A stretch of 13,779 nt of DNA from Firmicutes bacterium UBA3910 (GTDB lineage Bacteria > Bacillota > Limnochordia > Darwinibacteriales > Darwinibacteriaceae): the NCBI GenBank assembly GCA_002391465.1, contig DGFC01000066.1, positions 568 to 14,346 of the forward strand. Direction: 5' to 3'. Position 1 is the first letter of the stretch; each line of letters begins with the position of its first letter. The translations under genes were made by a program, and so were the position numbers. Under the pieces are notes generated by a model. It worked only from the letters and a program-made list of their open reading frames with translations. It was not told the origin of the DNA and ran no database searches. This document shows positions 1-7,114 of this stretch, piece after piece.

Positions 1-225
1 TTCATGGACTTTTTGAACCGGCCCGATATTGCCTTCCGCAATGCCGATTTCACCGGTTATGCCACGCCTAACGCGGCGGCCCGAGCCATGCTGGATCCGG
101 AAATCAGTGGGGATCGCTCCATCTATCCAGAGGATGAAGACCTGGTCAACGCGGAAGTGTTCGTCAATTTGGGCCAAACGTTGAGGGAATACGACCGCAT
201 TTGGACTGAAGTTAAAGCCCATTAG
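1..225 (+). CDS. potD: PotD-like polyamine ABC transporter substrate-binding protein, C-terminal fragment
   Basis: This is the 3' end of a gene that begins before the window; the reading frame is open from base 1 and stops with TAG at 223-225. The visible 74 residues carry the C-terminal pattern of spermidine/putrescine-binding proteins: a 'FLNRPDIAFRNADFTGYATPN' type stretch (here residues 4 to about 24), in which the last helices of the protein close over the polyamine, followed by a 'D.E......IYP..E' segment and a final 'Y.RIW.EVK' helix. In the family this extracytoplasmic protein captures spermidine or putrescine and delivers it to a PotABC permease; in such operons potD is commonly the last gene, which fits the terminator right after it. 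The ligand-binding residues of the N-terminal lobe are outside the window, so polyamine specificity is inferred from family resemblance. Confidence 0.8.
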   Translation, partial: FMDFLNRPDIAFRNADFTGYATPNAAARAMLDPEISGDRSIYPEDEDLVNAEVFVNLGQTLREYDRIWTEVKAH

Positions 226-242
226 GCAAAACGTAGAAATTT

Positions 243-287
243 AGGGACGTCTGTGCAGGTAAAACTGTGCAGCCGTCCCTTTTGTTG
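243..287 (+). terminator. Intrinsic terminator after potD
   Basis: Arms AGGGACG (243-249) and CGTCCCT (274-280) form a perfect 7-bp outer stem directly followed by TTTTGTTGT. The interior contains two direct copies of CTGTGCAG (251-258 and 265-272), each weakly self-complementary, so the inner part of the structure is irregular. It lies 18 bases after the potD stop codon. Confidence 0.6.
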
Positions 288-387
288 TGCTCAATACGTG
301 ATATGATAAATATAAGTAGTACACTAAGTAATTGTCGTTTGAGTTTCTCCCACGAGGATGAAACCCGGCGATGAAAGGAGGCTTATC

Positions 388-999
388 ATGACGGTAAAAC
401 TAGCCGTTATTTACTATAGCTCCACAGGCACCAACTATCAGCTGGCCCAGTGGGCCCGGGCTGCAGGGGAAGAAGTGGGGGCAGAAGTGCGGGTACTGAA
501 GGTTCACGAATTGGCACCCCGGGAGGCCATCGATACCAATCCCCTTTGGAAGCGTCACGCGACCGAAACGCGGGATGTGCCGGAAGCAAACCTCTCCGAT
601 CTGGAGTGGGCAGACGCAGTAATCTTTAGTGCGCCCAGCCGCTACGGTCAAATGCCATCCCAGCTCAAGCAGTTCCTGGACACAACGGGAGGTTTGTGGT
701 CCCAAGGCAAACTGGCCAACAAGGTGGTAAGTGCCATGTCTTCTGGTGAAAGTGTGCACGGTGGGCAAGAGACAACCATTCTCTCCATCTACAGTACTGT
801 CCACACCTGGGGAGGGATTGTTGCAGCGCCGGGTTTACACCATCCGGCCCTCGCTGCTGTGGGGAACCCCTACGGTGTGAGTGTCACGGTGAGTGAATCA
901 AATAGCTTTGCCCCTGAGGTGGAAGAAGCGGTAAAGCATCAGGCTAAGCGCACAGTGCTTCTGGCCAAGGGGATACAGCAGGCACTTAAGGAAATGTGA
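388..999 (+). CDS. wrbA: WrbA-like flavodoxin-fold NAD(P)H:quinone oxidoreductase
   Basis: The 203-residue product matches the WrbA family in length (about 200) and motif order. Residues 9-18 (YYSSTGTNYQ) form the FMN phosphate-binding loop after the first beta strand. The middle holds the family signature of SAPSRYGQMPSQ followed by K.FLD.TGGLW. Later comes the S.GE.VHGGQETT segment, which in WrbA contacts FMN and the quinone site. In the family these cytoplasmic FMN enzymes carry out two-electron reduction of quinones with NAD(P)H, protecting against one-electron redox cycling. The ATG at 388 is chosen because AAAGGAGG lies at 375-382; an in-frame ATG at 358 has no comparable site. The gene appears monocistronic, with hairpin terminators on both sides. 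No convincing promoter was found upstream, only an AT-rich stretch around 300-316. Physiological electron donor and acceptor cannot be told from sequence. Confidence 0.88.
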   Translation: MTVKLAVIYYSSTGTNYQLAQWARAAGEEVGAEVRVLKVHELAPREAIDTNPLWKRHATETRDVPEANLSDLEWADAVIFSAPSRYGQMPSQLKQFLDTTGGLWSQGKLANKVVSAMSSGESVHGGQETTILSIYSTVHTWGGIVAAPGLHHPALAAVGNPYGVSVTVSESNSFAPEVEEAVKHQAKRTVLLAKGIQQALKEM

Positions 1000-1045
1000 G
1001 ATGAAGAGGTGGAGAGCGGCTGCTGAAGCCGCTCTTCATCTTTTT
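1000..1045 (+). terminator. Intrinsic terminator after the wrbA-like gene
   Basis: AGAGCGGCT (1013-1021) pairs perfectly with AGCCGCTCT (1027-1035) around a 5-base loop. An outer arm GATGAA (1000-1005) can pair with TTCATC (1035-1040), leaving an internal loop on the 5' side. The run CTTTTT (1040-1045) follows. The structure begins one base after the stop codon. Confidence 0.75.
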
Positions 1046-1150
1046 GGAGATTTTTTACTTGGAATATGAAATACGCGCTAGAGAGACAGCCGCGAAAGCA
1101 GGCAGGGAGCTGAAGCATATATATATTCCTTAGAAAGGAGGTTAAGGTCT

Positions 1151-2272
1151 ATGAAAAACCTAAGAAGGTTAAGCATCCTGTTGACTGTTTTTGTGCTCCT
1201 TGCAGGCTGTTCGGTGGGTGTCTACCGTCCCCCTGGCCACTTAGTGGGTTATGTCTATATTCCCGGTGGAACCTACGTGAAGCTTGCAGAATTGGAGGAG
1301 ATCCTCTTTTCCGCAGACCGGGAGCCGCCTGAGGGCTATATCCCCCTATTCGGTGCCGAAGTGAGGGTCGGTGGCAGGTATGGCGTCACAGACGGCAGTG
1401 GACGCTTTGAAATCTGGAATATCAGTCCAGGCTGGCGCACTGTGACAGTGTCCCATTCTTACCTGCGCTCACCAATTAGACGAGCGGTCCTGATTGAGAG
1501 CGATAAAACCACTTGGCTTGGGCGCTATGAAGAGGGTCCCCTCTTTGGCGGTGTAGGTTACTTCCTAGTGATCGGTATTGGTAAATACCCCGGTCAATCA
1601 GAAGACCCTCCCGGCGTTGTCCAAACAGCGGAGATGGTCTACGAGGAACTGTTTAAGAAAAATGGACTATACGCCTTTGGCGCCAAGCTGATCAACACCC
1701 AAGCAACTAAGGCCAAAATAAAGCGTCAAATTGAAGAGATTGTGGATCTGGCTCTGGTTGATCCAAATGGAAACTCCGACGATTATTTGGTTATTTACTT
1801 CGCCGGCAAATCAGGGCAGGACTATCTTTCGCCCAGCGACGATGATCTATCGGGCTGGCATAAAGCGATCACCGACGCGGAACTGGAGTCCTGGCTCAGG
1901 CCCTTTCCCGGCAGTGTGACCTTAATCATTGACGGAACCGAATCGGCTACCATGGCAGACGGGAGAATCTTCAAACCCTATGCCCTGCGAAAACCGAAGT
2001 ACACCGTGATCAGCGCTGCCAGAAAGGGGGAGGAAGTGTTCTACGAGCCTCCCTTGGAAAGCAGTGTCTTTTCCCATTTCTTGGTCAAGGGTATCACTGA
2101 CCGCTGGTATGGTGCAGATTGGAACGGCGATGGGGATATTACCGCCCGGGAGCTTTACGACTACCTCTACGCTGAAATGCGGAAATATTTCCGCAACTGG
2201 AATGATCCCGATTCCCATATGCCCGCCTTTCACAGCGGCGATTATGGGAATGCGACTGTCTTTCGCTATTAA
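1151..2272 (+). CDS. Lipoprotein with a regulatory beta-sandwich domain and a caspase-like (C14) domain lacking the catalytic dyad
   Basis: A 373-residue exported protein. Residues 1-19 form a lipoprotein signal peptide ending in the lipobox LLAGC, with Cys20 as the predicted lipidation site, so the protein should sit on the outer face of the cytoplasmic membrane. Residues about 30-117 look like a CarboxypepD_reg-type beta sandwich (GAEVRVGG.YGVTDGSGRFEI). Residues about 133-340 follow the caspase fold: strand GYFLVIGIGKY, strand DDYLVIYFAGKSGQ, the 'YLSPSD' turn, strand SVTLIIDGTESA, then YTVISAARKGEEVFYE..LESSVFSHFLVKGI. The catalytic His of the usual SGHG is Lys220 (codon 1808-1810), and the Cys of the usual D.C.SG is Thr263 (codon 1937-1939), so peptidase activity is not expected. 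An EF-hand-like loop, DWNGDGDITARE, spans residues 323-334. AAAGGAGGT at 1134-1142 supports the start. The next gene starts 15 bases downstream, suggesting joint expression. The function is unknown; a scaffold or ligand-sensing role is only inference. Confidence 0.8.
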   Translation: MKNLRRLSILLTVFVLLAGCSVGVYRPPGHLVGYVYIPGGTYVKLAELEEILFSADREPPEGYIPLFGAEVRVGGRYGVTDGSGRFEIWNISPGWRTVTVSHSYLRSPIRRAVLIESDKTTWLGRYEEGPLFGGVGYFLVIGIGKYPGQSEDPPGVVQTAEMVYEELFKKNGLYAFGAKLINTQATKAKIKRQIEEIVDLALVDPNGNSDDYLVIYFAGKSGQDYLSPSDDDLSGWHKAITDAELESWLRPFPGSVTLIIDGTESATMADGRIFKPYALRKPKYTVISAARKGEEVFYEPPLESSVFSHFLVKGITDRWYGADWNGDGDITARELYDYLYAEMRKYFRNWNDPDSHMPAFHSGDYGNATVFRY

Positions 2273-2287
2273 CAAAGGAGGAGTTAA

Positions 2288-3046
2288 ATGCGCAGGTTTG
2301 TTATGCTTCTGCTGTTGTTTGTCACTTTCCCAGTCTTCGCCCTCTCACCAAACATTATCCCGGGTGATGGTATTGTGGCCATAGCCTGGCAGGAGGGGAA
2401 TACGTGGCAGGTTGCTGTGGGAAATCCAAATAACACTCGCAGCACCGTGACCATTTCCACGCCCACCCTTGATGTTTGGGGGAGGCCTGTTTTTACGAGC
2501 AGACGGGTTACTATACCGGGCAGGACGATTGTCCAGGAGTCCTTTACGCCTGAAGTTCCCCGGCGAGGTGCGGAACCAAGGATCTTGATCAAGGAGGGGT
2601 ACCGCAGCTGGGAAATTGATGTCCAGAGTTCGGAAATTCTGATGGTGAAGGAGTTTGTGGTACCGGCTAACACGGATTGGGAAGCGGCAATCGACTTGGG
2701 ATTTCTATGGGGAGTGGGCGATGGTATACGCCTTGTGATCGACGATAATTACAGTACGTCAGAAGGCCGGCAGCGGGGACCCGTCACGCTGACGCTGGTG
2801 GAAGGGGGCCTACGGCGGGTCGGTTACTCCAACTCCATTGAATTTGTGAGGCCTAAGGCCCATGTCAAACTGAGGACGCCCCCGGGTGCCGGTTTGACTG
2901 TACTCACCTTCGGGATGCGGGTGGAAGGCGGCGAATACGGCAGACGGGGAGAAGAAATTCCCGGACCGACCATTTTGGTCTACGGCCGCAACATCCGTTT
3001 CCAGGGTGCACCCGCTTCCGGCGGTTCGGGCAGGGTGAAATATTAA
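2288..3046 (+). CDS. Secreted beta-rich protein of unknown function, partner of the caspase-like lipoprotein
   Basis: I do not recognise this 252-residue protein. Residues 1-18 are a clear Sec signal peptide (basic MRR, a hydrophobic leucine/valine/phenylalanine core, then VFA before the cleavage site), and no lipobox cysteine follows. The mature part has no further membrane segment. It is rich in alternating hydrophobic/polar strands typical of immunoglobulin-like beta sandwiches: WQVAVGNPNNTRSTVTIST, then TSRRVTIPGRTIVQESF around residues 36-90, and a second strand-rich part from about 115. The C-terminus ends in a short glycine/serine-rich tail, GAPASGGSGRVKY. AAAGGAGG at 2274-2281 fixes the ATG at 2288, and only 15 bases separate it from the stop of the lipoprotein gene, so the two are almost certainly co-transcribed. 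A possible role is as a soluble extracellular partner of that lipoprotein; this rests on gene order alone. Confidence 0.75.
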   Translation: MRRFVMLLLLFVTFPVFALSPNIIPGDGIVAIAWQEGNTWQVAVGNPNNTRSTVTISTPTLDVWGRPVFTSRRVTIPGRTIVQESFTPEVPRRGAEPRILIKEGYRSWEIDVQSSEILMVKEFVVPANTDWEAAIDLGFLWGVGDGIRLVIDDNYSTSEGRQRGPVTLTLVEGGLRRVGYSNSIEFVRPKAHVKLRTPPGAGLTVLTFGMRVEGGEYGRRGEEIPGPTILVYGRNIRFQGAPASGGSGRVKY

Positions 3047-3140
3047 GGGAACTGCCAGAATTAGGATAAAATGGCAGGGAGTCCTGTTCATGTGTGGAAG
3101 TAAAATACCGATATAAGCAAAAAGAGGGGGTGTGGGCCAA

Positions 3141-4022
3141 ATGAGACACGCTGATTTTGTGATTGTAACAGGCCTATCGGGAGCGGGGAAGAGTCAAGCG
3201 ATGCAGGCGTTGGAAGATCTCCATTACTTCTGTATAGATAATCTACCCCCGTCGCTGCTGCCTCCCCTAGTAGAACTGCATGCCCAATCGGGGCAGGAGC
3301 GAAAGTATGCAGTGGCCATTGACGTACGGGTGCGGGAGTATTTCAGCGATCTCCGTGATACGCTGGAGTGGCTGGAAACGAGTGGTTATTCCTACCACAT
3401 CATCTTTTTGGATTGTAACGACAATACGCTGATCACCCGTTTCAGTGAAACAAGGAGGCCCCACCCACTTGTGAAGGGGCAAACTGGGCCCGAGAGTATC
3501 TTTGCAACGATTGCAACCGAACGGCGCCTCCTGTCGGAAGCAAGGCAGATGGCAGACGTGATCATCGATACTACAGATCTCCGTCCAGTTGATCTGCGCA
3601 TGCGCCTGCAGGAGATATACCAGGGTGTATCTCTGCATGATGCCCTGCGCGTGGATATCTTCTCCTTCGGTTATAAATTCGGTACGCCCATTGATGCGGA
3701 TATCATCTTTGATGTGCGGTTCATTCCCAATCCCTTTTATGTGGATGAACTGCGGCCCCTAACCGGGGAAGATGAGAAGGTGGCGGCCTACGTTTTGGAA
3801 AACCCCAAGACGGAGGAGTTTCTGCAGCGGTTCACCGAACTGGTGGGGATCTTGGTACCCGAATATGCCCGGGAGGGGAAGACGGGCCTGAGCATTGGTA
3901 TTGGCTGTACAGGCGGCCAGCATCGCTCCGTGGCGGTCTCCATTGAGATGGCCAAGCGGCTCAAAGCTAAGGGTATTAAGGCCCGCTACAGGCACCGGGA
4001 GCTGACAAGAACGGGTTCGTGA
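3141..4022 (+). CDS. rapZ: RapZ/YvcJ-family nucleotide-binding protein
   Basis: This 293-residue protein is close in size to YvcJ/RapZ (about 285-295). Its N-terminal P-loop domain has Walker A GLSGAGKS at residues 11-18, the family-specific ALEDLHYFCIDNLPP at 23-37, and a Walker-B-like DVIIDTTDL at 139-147. The C-terminal domain carries FSFGYKFG.P.DAD..FDVRF.PNP (175-198) and the hallmark GCTGGQHRS (255-263). In Escherichia coli RapZ binds sRNAs and directs RNase E cleavage of GlmZ, controlling amino-sugar synthesis; in Bacillus YvcJ is a GTP/ATP-binding protein affecting competence. The ATG at 3141 is preferred over an in-frame GTG at 3132, because GAGGGGG at 3124-3130 would be almost touching that GTG but is about ten bases from the ATG. 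The usual neighbours yvcK (gluconeogenesis factor) and whiA are absent here. Transcription may continue from the preceding gene, since no terminator was seen between them. Confidence 0.95.
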   Translation: MRHADFVIVTGLSGAGKSQAMQALEDLHYFCIDNLPPSLLPPLVELHAQSGQERKYAVAIDVRVREYFSDLRDTLEWLETSGYSYHIIFLDCNDNTLITRFSETRRPHPLVKGQTGPESIFATIATERRLLSEARQMADVIIDTTDLRPVDLRMRLQEIYQGVSLHDALRVDIFSFGYKFGTPIDADIIFDVRFIPNPFYVDELRPLTGEDEKVAAYVLENPKTEEFLQRFTELVGILVPEYAREGKTGLSIGIGCTGGQHRSVAVSIEMAKRLKAKGIKARYRHRELTRTGS

Positions 4023-4036
4023 CAGAAGGAATTAAT

Positions 4037-4072
4037 TTGTCTTTTAACTGGAGCAAGGGTATACTAGGGTGC
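4037..4072 (+). promoter_or_regulatory. Sigma-A-type promoter for the MATE-nadE-pseudouridine synthase unit
   Basis: A -35 element TTGTCT (4037-4042, 4 of 6 to consensus) and a -10 element TATACT (4060-4065, 5 of 6) are separated by exactly 17 bases. The predicted start is near 4072, giving a leader of about 50 bases before the ATG at 4123. It begins 14 bases after the rapZ stop, so the next three genes need not depend on rapZ transcription. Confidence 0.6.
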
Positions 4073-4122
4073 AGTTGAAGATGATACCAGCTTTCAATTT
4101 CTAATGGAGGAAAGGAGAAGCT

Positions 4123-5499
4123 ATGGATCGGGCTGAACGTCTAGGTACGGAGAGAATTTTACCCCTTCTGCTCCAGTTTTCCATTCCCGCCAGTGTGGGA
4201 ATGCTTGTACAGGCTTTATACAACGTAGTAGATAGAATTTTCGTAGGCAACGGGGTGGGCCCCCTTGGCTTAGCGGGACTGGCTATTGTCTACCCGGTGA
4301 TGCTGATCAAACTTGCAGTCAATATGCTGATCGGGCTTGGTGCCACCGCCCTCATCTCAATTCGCTTGGGCGAAGGGCGCCGGAAAGAGGCGGAACAGAT
4401 TCTGTCAACCGCCTTTACTATGCTCATCTTGCTATCCCTAGTACTGACCGTTTTGGGTATTGCTTTTCTGGATCCCTTGTTGCGCCTTTTAGGGGCTAGT
4501 GAAGAGGTTGTGCCCTATGCCCGCGATTACCTAAGCATCATCCTTTACGGCAGTGTGTTTCAAGCCATTGGCTTTGGCCTAAACCACATGATCCGGGCCC
4601 AGGGTAACCCCCGGTTGGCCATGGCCACCATGCTGATCGGTGCCATCACCAATACTATCTTAGACCCCGTCTTTATCTTTGGCTTTGGTTGGGGAGTGAA
4701 AGGGGCAGCAGTGGCAACCGTACTTTCCCAGATGGTTTCGGCCGCTTGGGTCCTTTCCTATTTTGTGCGGGGCAAGAGCCAGCTGAGCCTGGATTTCCGC
4801 CAAGCACACAAGATCAGCTGGCCTGTAGTGTGGCAGATTGTGGCCATCGGTTTTGCGCCCTTTGCCATGCAGCTGGCCGCTAGTCTGCAGAATATCATAC
4901 TTAACCAGAGCCTAGCTGCCTACGGCGGCGATCTGGCTATATCAGCCATGGGCATAGTGTTCAGTGTTAACACCATTTTTATGATGCCCATCTTCGGCAT
5001 TAACCAAGGTTCCCAGCCCATTATCGGTTTCAATTTCGGAGCAAAGCAGTATGACCGAGTTAAGGAGACGCTCTTTTACGCCATGGTTGGCGCCACAATC
5101 TTGGTTACATTGGGCTTTCTGGCCACGCGCTTCATCCCGGAACTGCTGGTCAGCCTCTTTGGTAGGCAGGATGCGGAATTGACCGCCTTGGGAGTGCGCA
5201 GCATGAAAACGGTTATGGCCCTGTTTCCCATTATCGGGGTCCAGATTGTGGGTTCCAACTACTTCCAAGCAGTGGGTAAACCGAAAAAATCGGCCCTGCT
5301 TTCCCTATCCAGGCAGTTTATCCTACTCATTCCCATGCTCCTTATTCTGCCCCGGTTTTGGGGACTGACAGGCGTTTACCTCGCCTTCCCCTTCTCTGAT
5401 GCTGGCGCTACCGCCTTAACGGTGTTCCTGTTGCGAAGGGAATTGGTTGGCTTGAACGCAGCTGAGGCGGGGCAGAAGATCGCAACATCACAAGCCTAA
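4123..5499 (+). CDS. MATE-family (MepA-like) cation/multidrug antiporter
   Basis: A 458-residue integral membrane protein with about twelve hydrophobic segments in two homologous halves (roughly residues 10-220 and 230-450), the architecture of the MATE family. Motifs typical of the MepA/DinF branch are visible: FSIPASVGMLVQALYNVVDRIFVG at the first helix pair, IRAQGNPRLAMATMLIGAITN with a conserved DPVFIFGFGWGV region, and GINQGSQPIIGFNFGA in the second half. The family exports cationic drugs or metabolites in exchange for Na+ or H+; the substrate here cannot be told. A ribosome site AAAGGAG at 4111-4117, with another GGAGG just upstream, precedes the ATG. It is the first gene of a unit with nadE (16-base gap) and a pseudouridine synthase, behind the promoter at 4037-4065. 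No metabolic link with NAD synthesis is evident, so the grouping may just be shared expression. Confidence 0.93.
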   Translation: MDRAERLGTERILPLLLQFSIPASVGMLVQALYNVVDRIFVGNGVGPLGLAGLAIVYPVMLIKLAVNMLIGLGATALISIRLGEGRRKEAEQILSTAFTMLILLSLVLTVLGIAFLDPLLRLLGASEEVVPYARDYLSIILYGSVFQAIGFGLNHMIRAQGNPRLAMATMLIGAITNTILDPVFIFGFGWGVKGAAVATVLSQMVSAAWVLSYFVRGKSQLSLDFRQAHKISWPVVWQIVAIGFAPFAMQLAASLQNIILNQSLAAYGGDLAISAMGIVFSVNTIFMMPIFGINQGSQPIIGFNFGAKQYDRVKETLFYAMVGATILVTLGFLATRFIPELLVSLFGRQDAELTALGVRSMKTVMALFPIIGVQIVGSNYFQAVGKPKKSALLSLSRQFILLIPMLLILPRFWGLTGVYLAFPFSDAGATALTVFLLRRELVGLNAAEAGQKIATSQA

Positions 5500-5515
5500 C
5501 CTGAGGGGTGATCCC

Positions 5516-7114
5516 ATGCAGATCTATTTAGCTCAAGTAAATCCAACGGTAGGGGATTTGGCAGGCAATTTCGAGATCCTCAAGAAAACGGTTGCGGCCA
5601 ATTCCCAAGCCCATTTGATCGTCTTTCCCGAGCTCTTCTTGACCGGCTATCCGCCCAAAGGCCTACTGTTAAACGGAGACTTCCTCCGGGCAGTTGAGGA
5701 GAGCCTGGTTAAGGTAAAGGAGTTTCTCCGGCAATATCCAACCACATCCGTAATTGTGGGATTGCCCAGGCGGGTAGAGGGTAAGCTGTACAACTCTGCG
5801 TTTTTAATCCAAGCTGGGGAAATTCTCGCTGTCTATGACAAACGGAACCTGTCCCCTTTCCGGTTGTTTGATGAGAATAGCTATTTCACCCCGGGTAAGG
5901 ACCTCAAACCCATAACCTACGCAGGTCGCTCCTTAGCTATCTCCCTTGGTTTGGAGCTGTGTTCAGAAACCGCCAAGGAACTTAAAGACCTAGGAGCCGA
6001 GCTGATTATCAACCCGGCAGCAGTTCCCTATCAGGTGGGTAGGTGGAACGAGCTGTGGGAAGAGCTAAAAACAACGGCAGAACAAGTCGGCCTTCCGGTC
6101 CTGCGGGTAGGGCAGGTAGGAACCAACGATGAACTGGTCTTTGCCGGTGGAACAGCAGCACTGGCTGGTGACGGAAAACAGTTGAGCTCCTCTCCCGATT
6201 TCAGCGAAGGCGGCGCAGTCGTTAACCTGGCTGCAGTGGACAGTGGGGAGGAATTCGAAGGAGCGGATGAAACCGCGGAGATATACAGAGCGTTGGTGCT
6301 CAGCCTGAGGGATTACGCCCGGAAGACGGGAATCAGGAAGGGGATCATCGGGATTTCCGGTGGCTTAGATTCAGCCGTCTCGGCGGTAATTGCCTGTGAG
6401 GCTTTGGGTGCGGAGAACATCCGGGCAGTTACCCAGCCCGGGCCCTATACCCTGCCGGAGGGTTTAGTAGACGCGAAGAACCTGGCCAAAAACCTAGGTC
6501 TCGATTTGGATGTGCTTTCCATCAATTCCCTTTACCAAGCGGTCGTGAGCTATTTCGGCGAAGAATTCACCCACTCAGAAGTGGATGTGGCCAAGGAAAA
6601 TATTCAGGCCAGGCTCAGGGGCAATCTGCTCATGGTCCTTTCCAACCGCTTCGGTGGCTTGGTTTTAACGAACAGCAACAAAAGCGAACTGGCCATGGGT
6701 TATACTACTTTGTACGGGGATATGTGCGGGGGTATGGCAGTTCTAGGTGATGTGTACAAAACCCAAGTTTACCAGCTCGCCTATTACATCAACCGGGAGC
6801 GGGAGATTATCCCCTGGCATACCATTGAAAAGCCCCCATCAGCAGAGTTGAGGCCCAACCAGAGGGACGATGAGTCCCTGCCGCCCTATGATGTTTTGGA
6901 CGGTATTCTGAGTGCTTATCTGGATCAGGGTTTAGCCCCCAGTGAAATTATGCAGGACTTCCCGCCCGAAACGGTGCGCTGGGTTATTAGAACAGCGGAG
7001 AGGAACGAATACAAGCGCAGGCAGGCGGCCCTAATCCCCAGGATCACCACTCCCATCTCTGGTTTGGAGCGGCAGATGCCCATTGCGGCAGTGAAAGAAG
7101 TAGGAGAGATTTAA
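5516..7114 (+). CDS. nadE: Glutamine-dependent NAD+ synthetase
   Basis: A 532-residue two-domain enzyme that makes NAD+ from nicotinic acid adenine dinucleotide, ATP and glutamine. Residues 1 to about 245 form a nitrilase-fold glutaminase with a recognisable triad: Glu39 (VFPEL), Lys109 (VYDKR) and Cys149 (LELCS), plus GQVGTNDELVFAGGT (199-213). Residues about 255-532 are the synthetase domain, with the pyrophosphate-binding SGGLDS at 281-286, TNSNKSELAMGY.TLYGD (385-402), and KPPSAELRPNQRDDESLPPYD (439-459). Two departures are visible. The residues after Cys149 read CSETAKEL, where the family usually has CEDxW. The segment after the P-loop reads QPGPYTLPEGLVDA, where a serine-rich PSxYSSxxSxxDA is common. 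The core catalytic residues are present, so it is probably active. GAGGGGTG at 5503-5510 precedes the ATG. The gene overlaps the next one by a single base (TAATG). Confidence 0.95.
   Translation: MQIYLAQVNPTVGDLAGNFEILKKTVAANSQAHLIVFPELFLTGYPPKGLLLNGDFLRAVEESLVKVKEFLRQYPTTSVIVGLPRRVEGKLYNSAFLIQAGEILAVYDKRNLSPFRLFDENSYFTPGKDLKPITYAGRSLAISLGLELCSETAKELKDLGAELIINPAAVPYQVGRWNELWEELKTTAEQVGLPVLRVGQVGTNDELVFAGGTAALAGDGKQLSSSPDFSEGGAVVNLAAVDSGEEFEGADETAEIYRALVLSLRDYARKTGIRKGIIGISGGLDSAVSAVIACEALGAENIRAVTQPGPYTLPEGLVDAKNLAKNLGLDLDVLSINSLYQAVVSYFGEEFTHSEVDVAKENIQARLRGNLLMVLSNRFGGLVLTNSNKSELAMGYTTLYGDMCGGMAVLGDVYKTQVYQLAYYINREREIIPWHTIEKPPSAELRPNQRDDESLPPYDVLDGILSAYLDQGLAPSEIMQDFPPETVRWVIRTAERNEYKRRQAALIPRITTPISGLERQMPIAAVKEVGEI

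Noticed and set aside
251..272. Two CTGTGCAG copies as part of a repeat array
   Set aside because: There are only two copies, and they lie inside a terminator loop; nothing similar was noticed nearby.
282..316. Promoter for the WrbA-like gene using TATGAT or TATAAG as -10
   Set aside because: No acceptable -35 hexamer lies 16-18 bases upstream of either candidate.
400..804. Long minus-strand open frame opposite the WrbA-like gene
   Set aside because: It has no ribosome binding site or recognisable motif, and the plus-strand frame encodes a clear WrbA-family protein.
1808..1939. Frameshift or sequencing error explaining the missing caspase catalytic residues
   Set aside because: The frame is continuous and conserved flanking residues are intact on both sides of both positions. 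Each substitution needs more than one base change from a His or Cys codon.
1922..2275. Minus-strand open frame opposite the caspase-like gene
   Set aside because: No ribosome binding site or family resemblance, and it overlaps a gene with clear signal peptide and domains.
3052..3077. CTGCCA/TGGCAG inverted repeat between the secreted protein gene and rapZ as a terminator
   Set aside because: The stem is only 6 bp with a 14-base loop, and no T-run follows.
3087..3117. Promoter for rapZ with TATAAG as -10
   Set aside because: The only -35-like hexamer (TTCATG) is 19 bases away and matches poorly.
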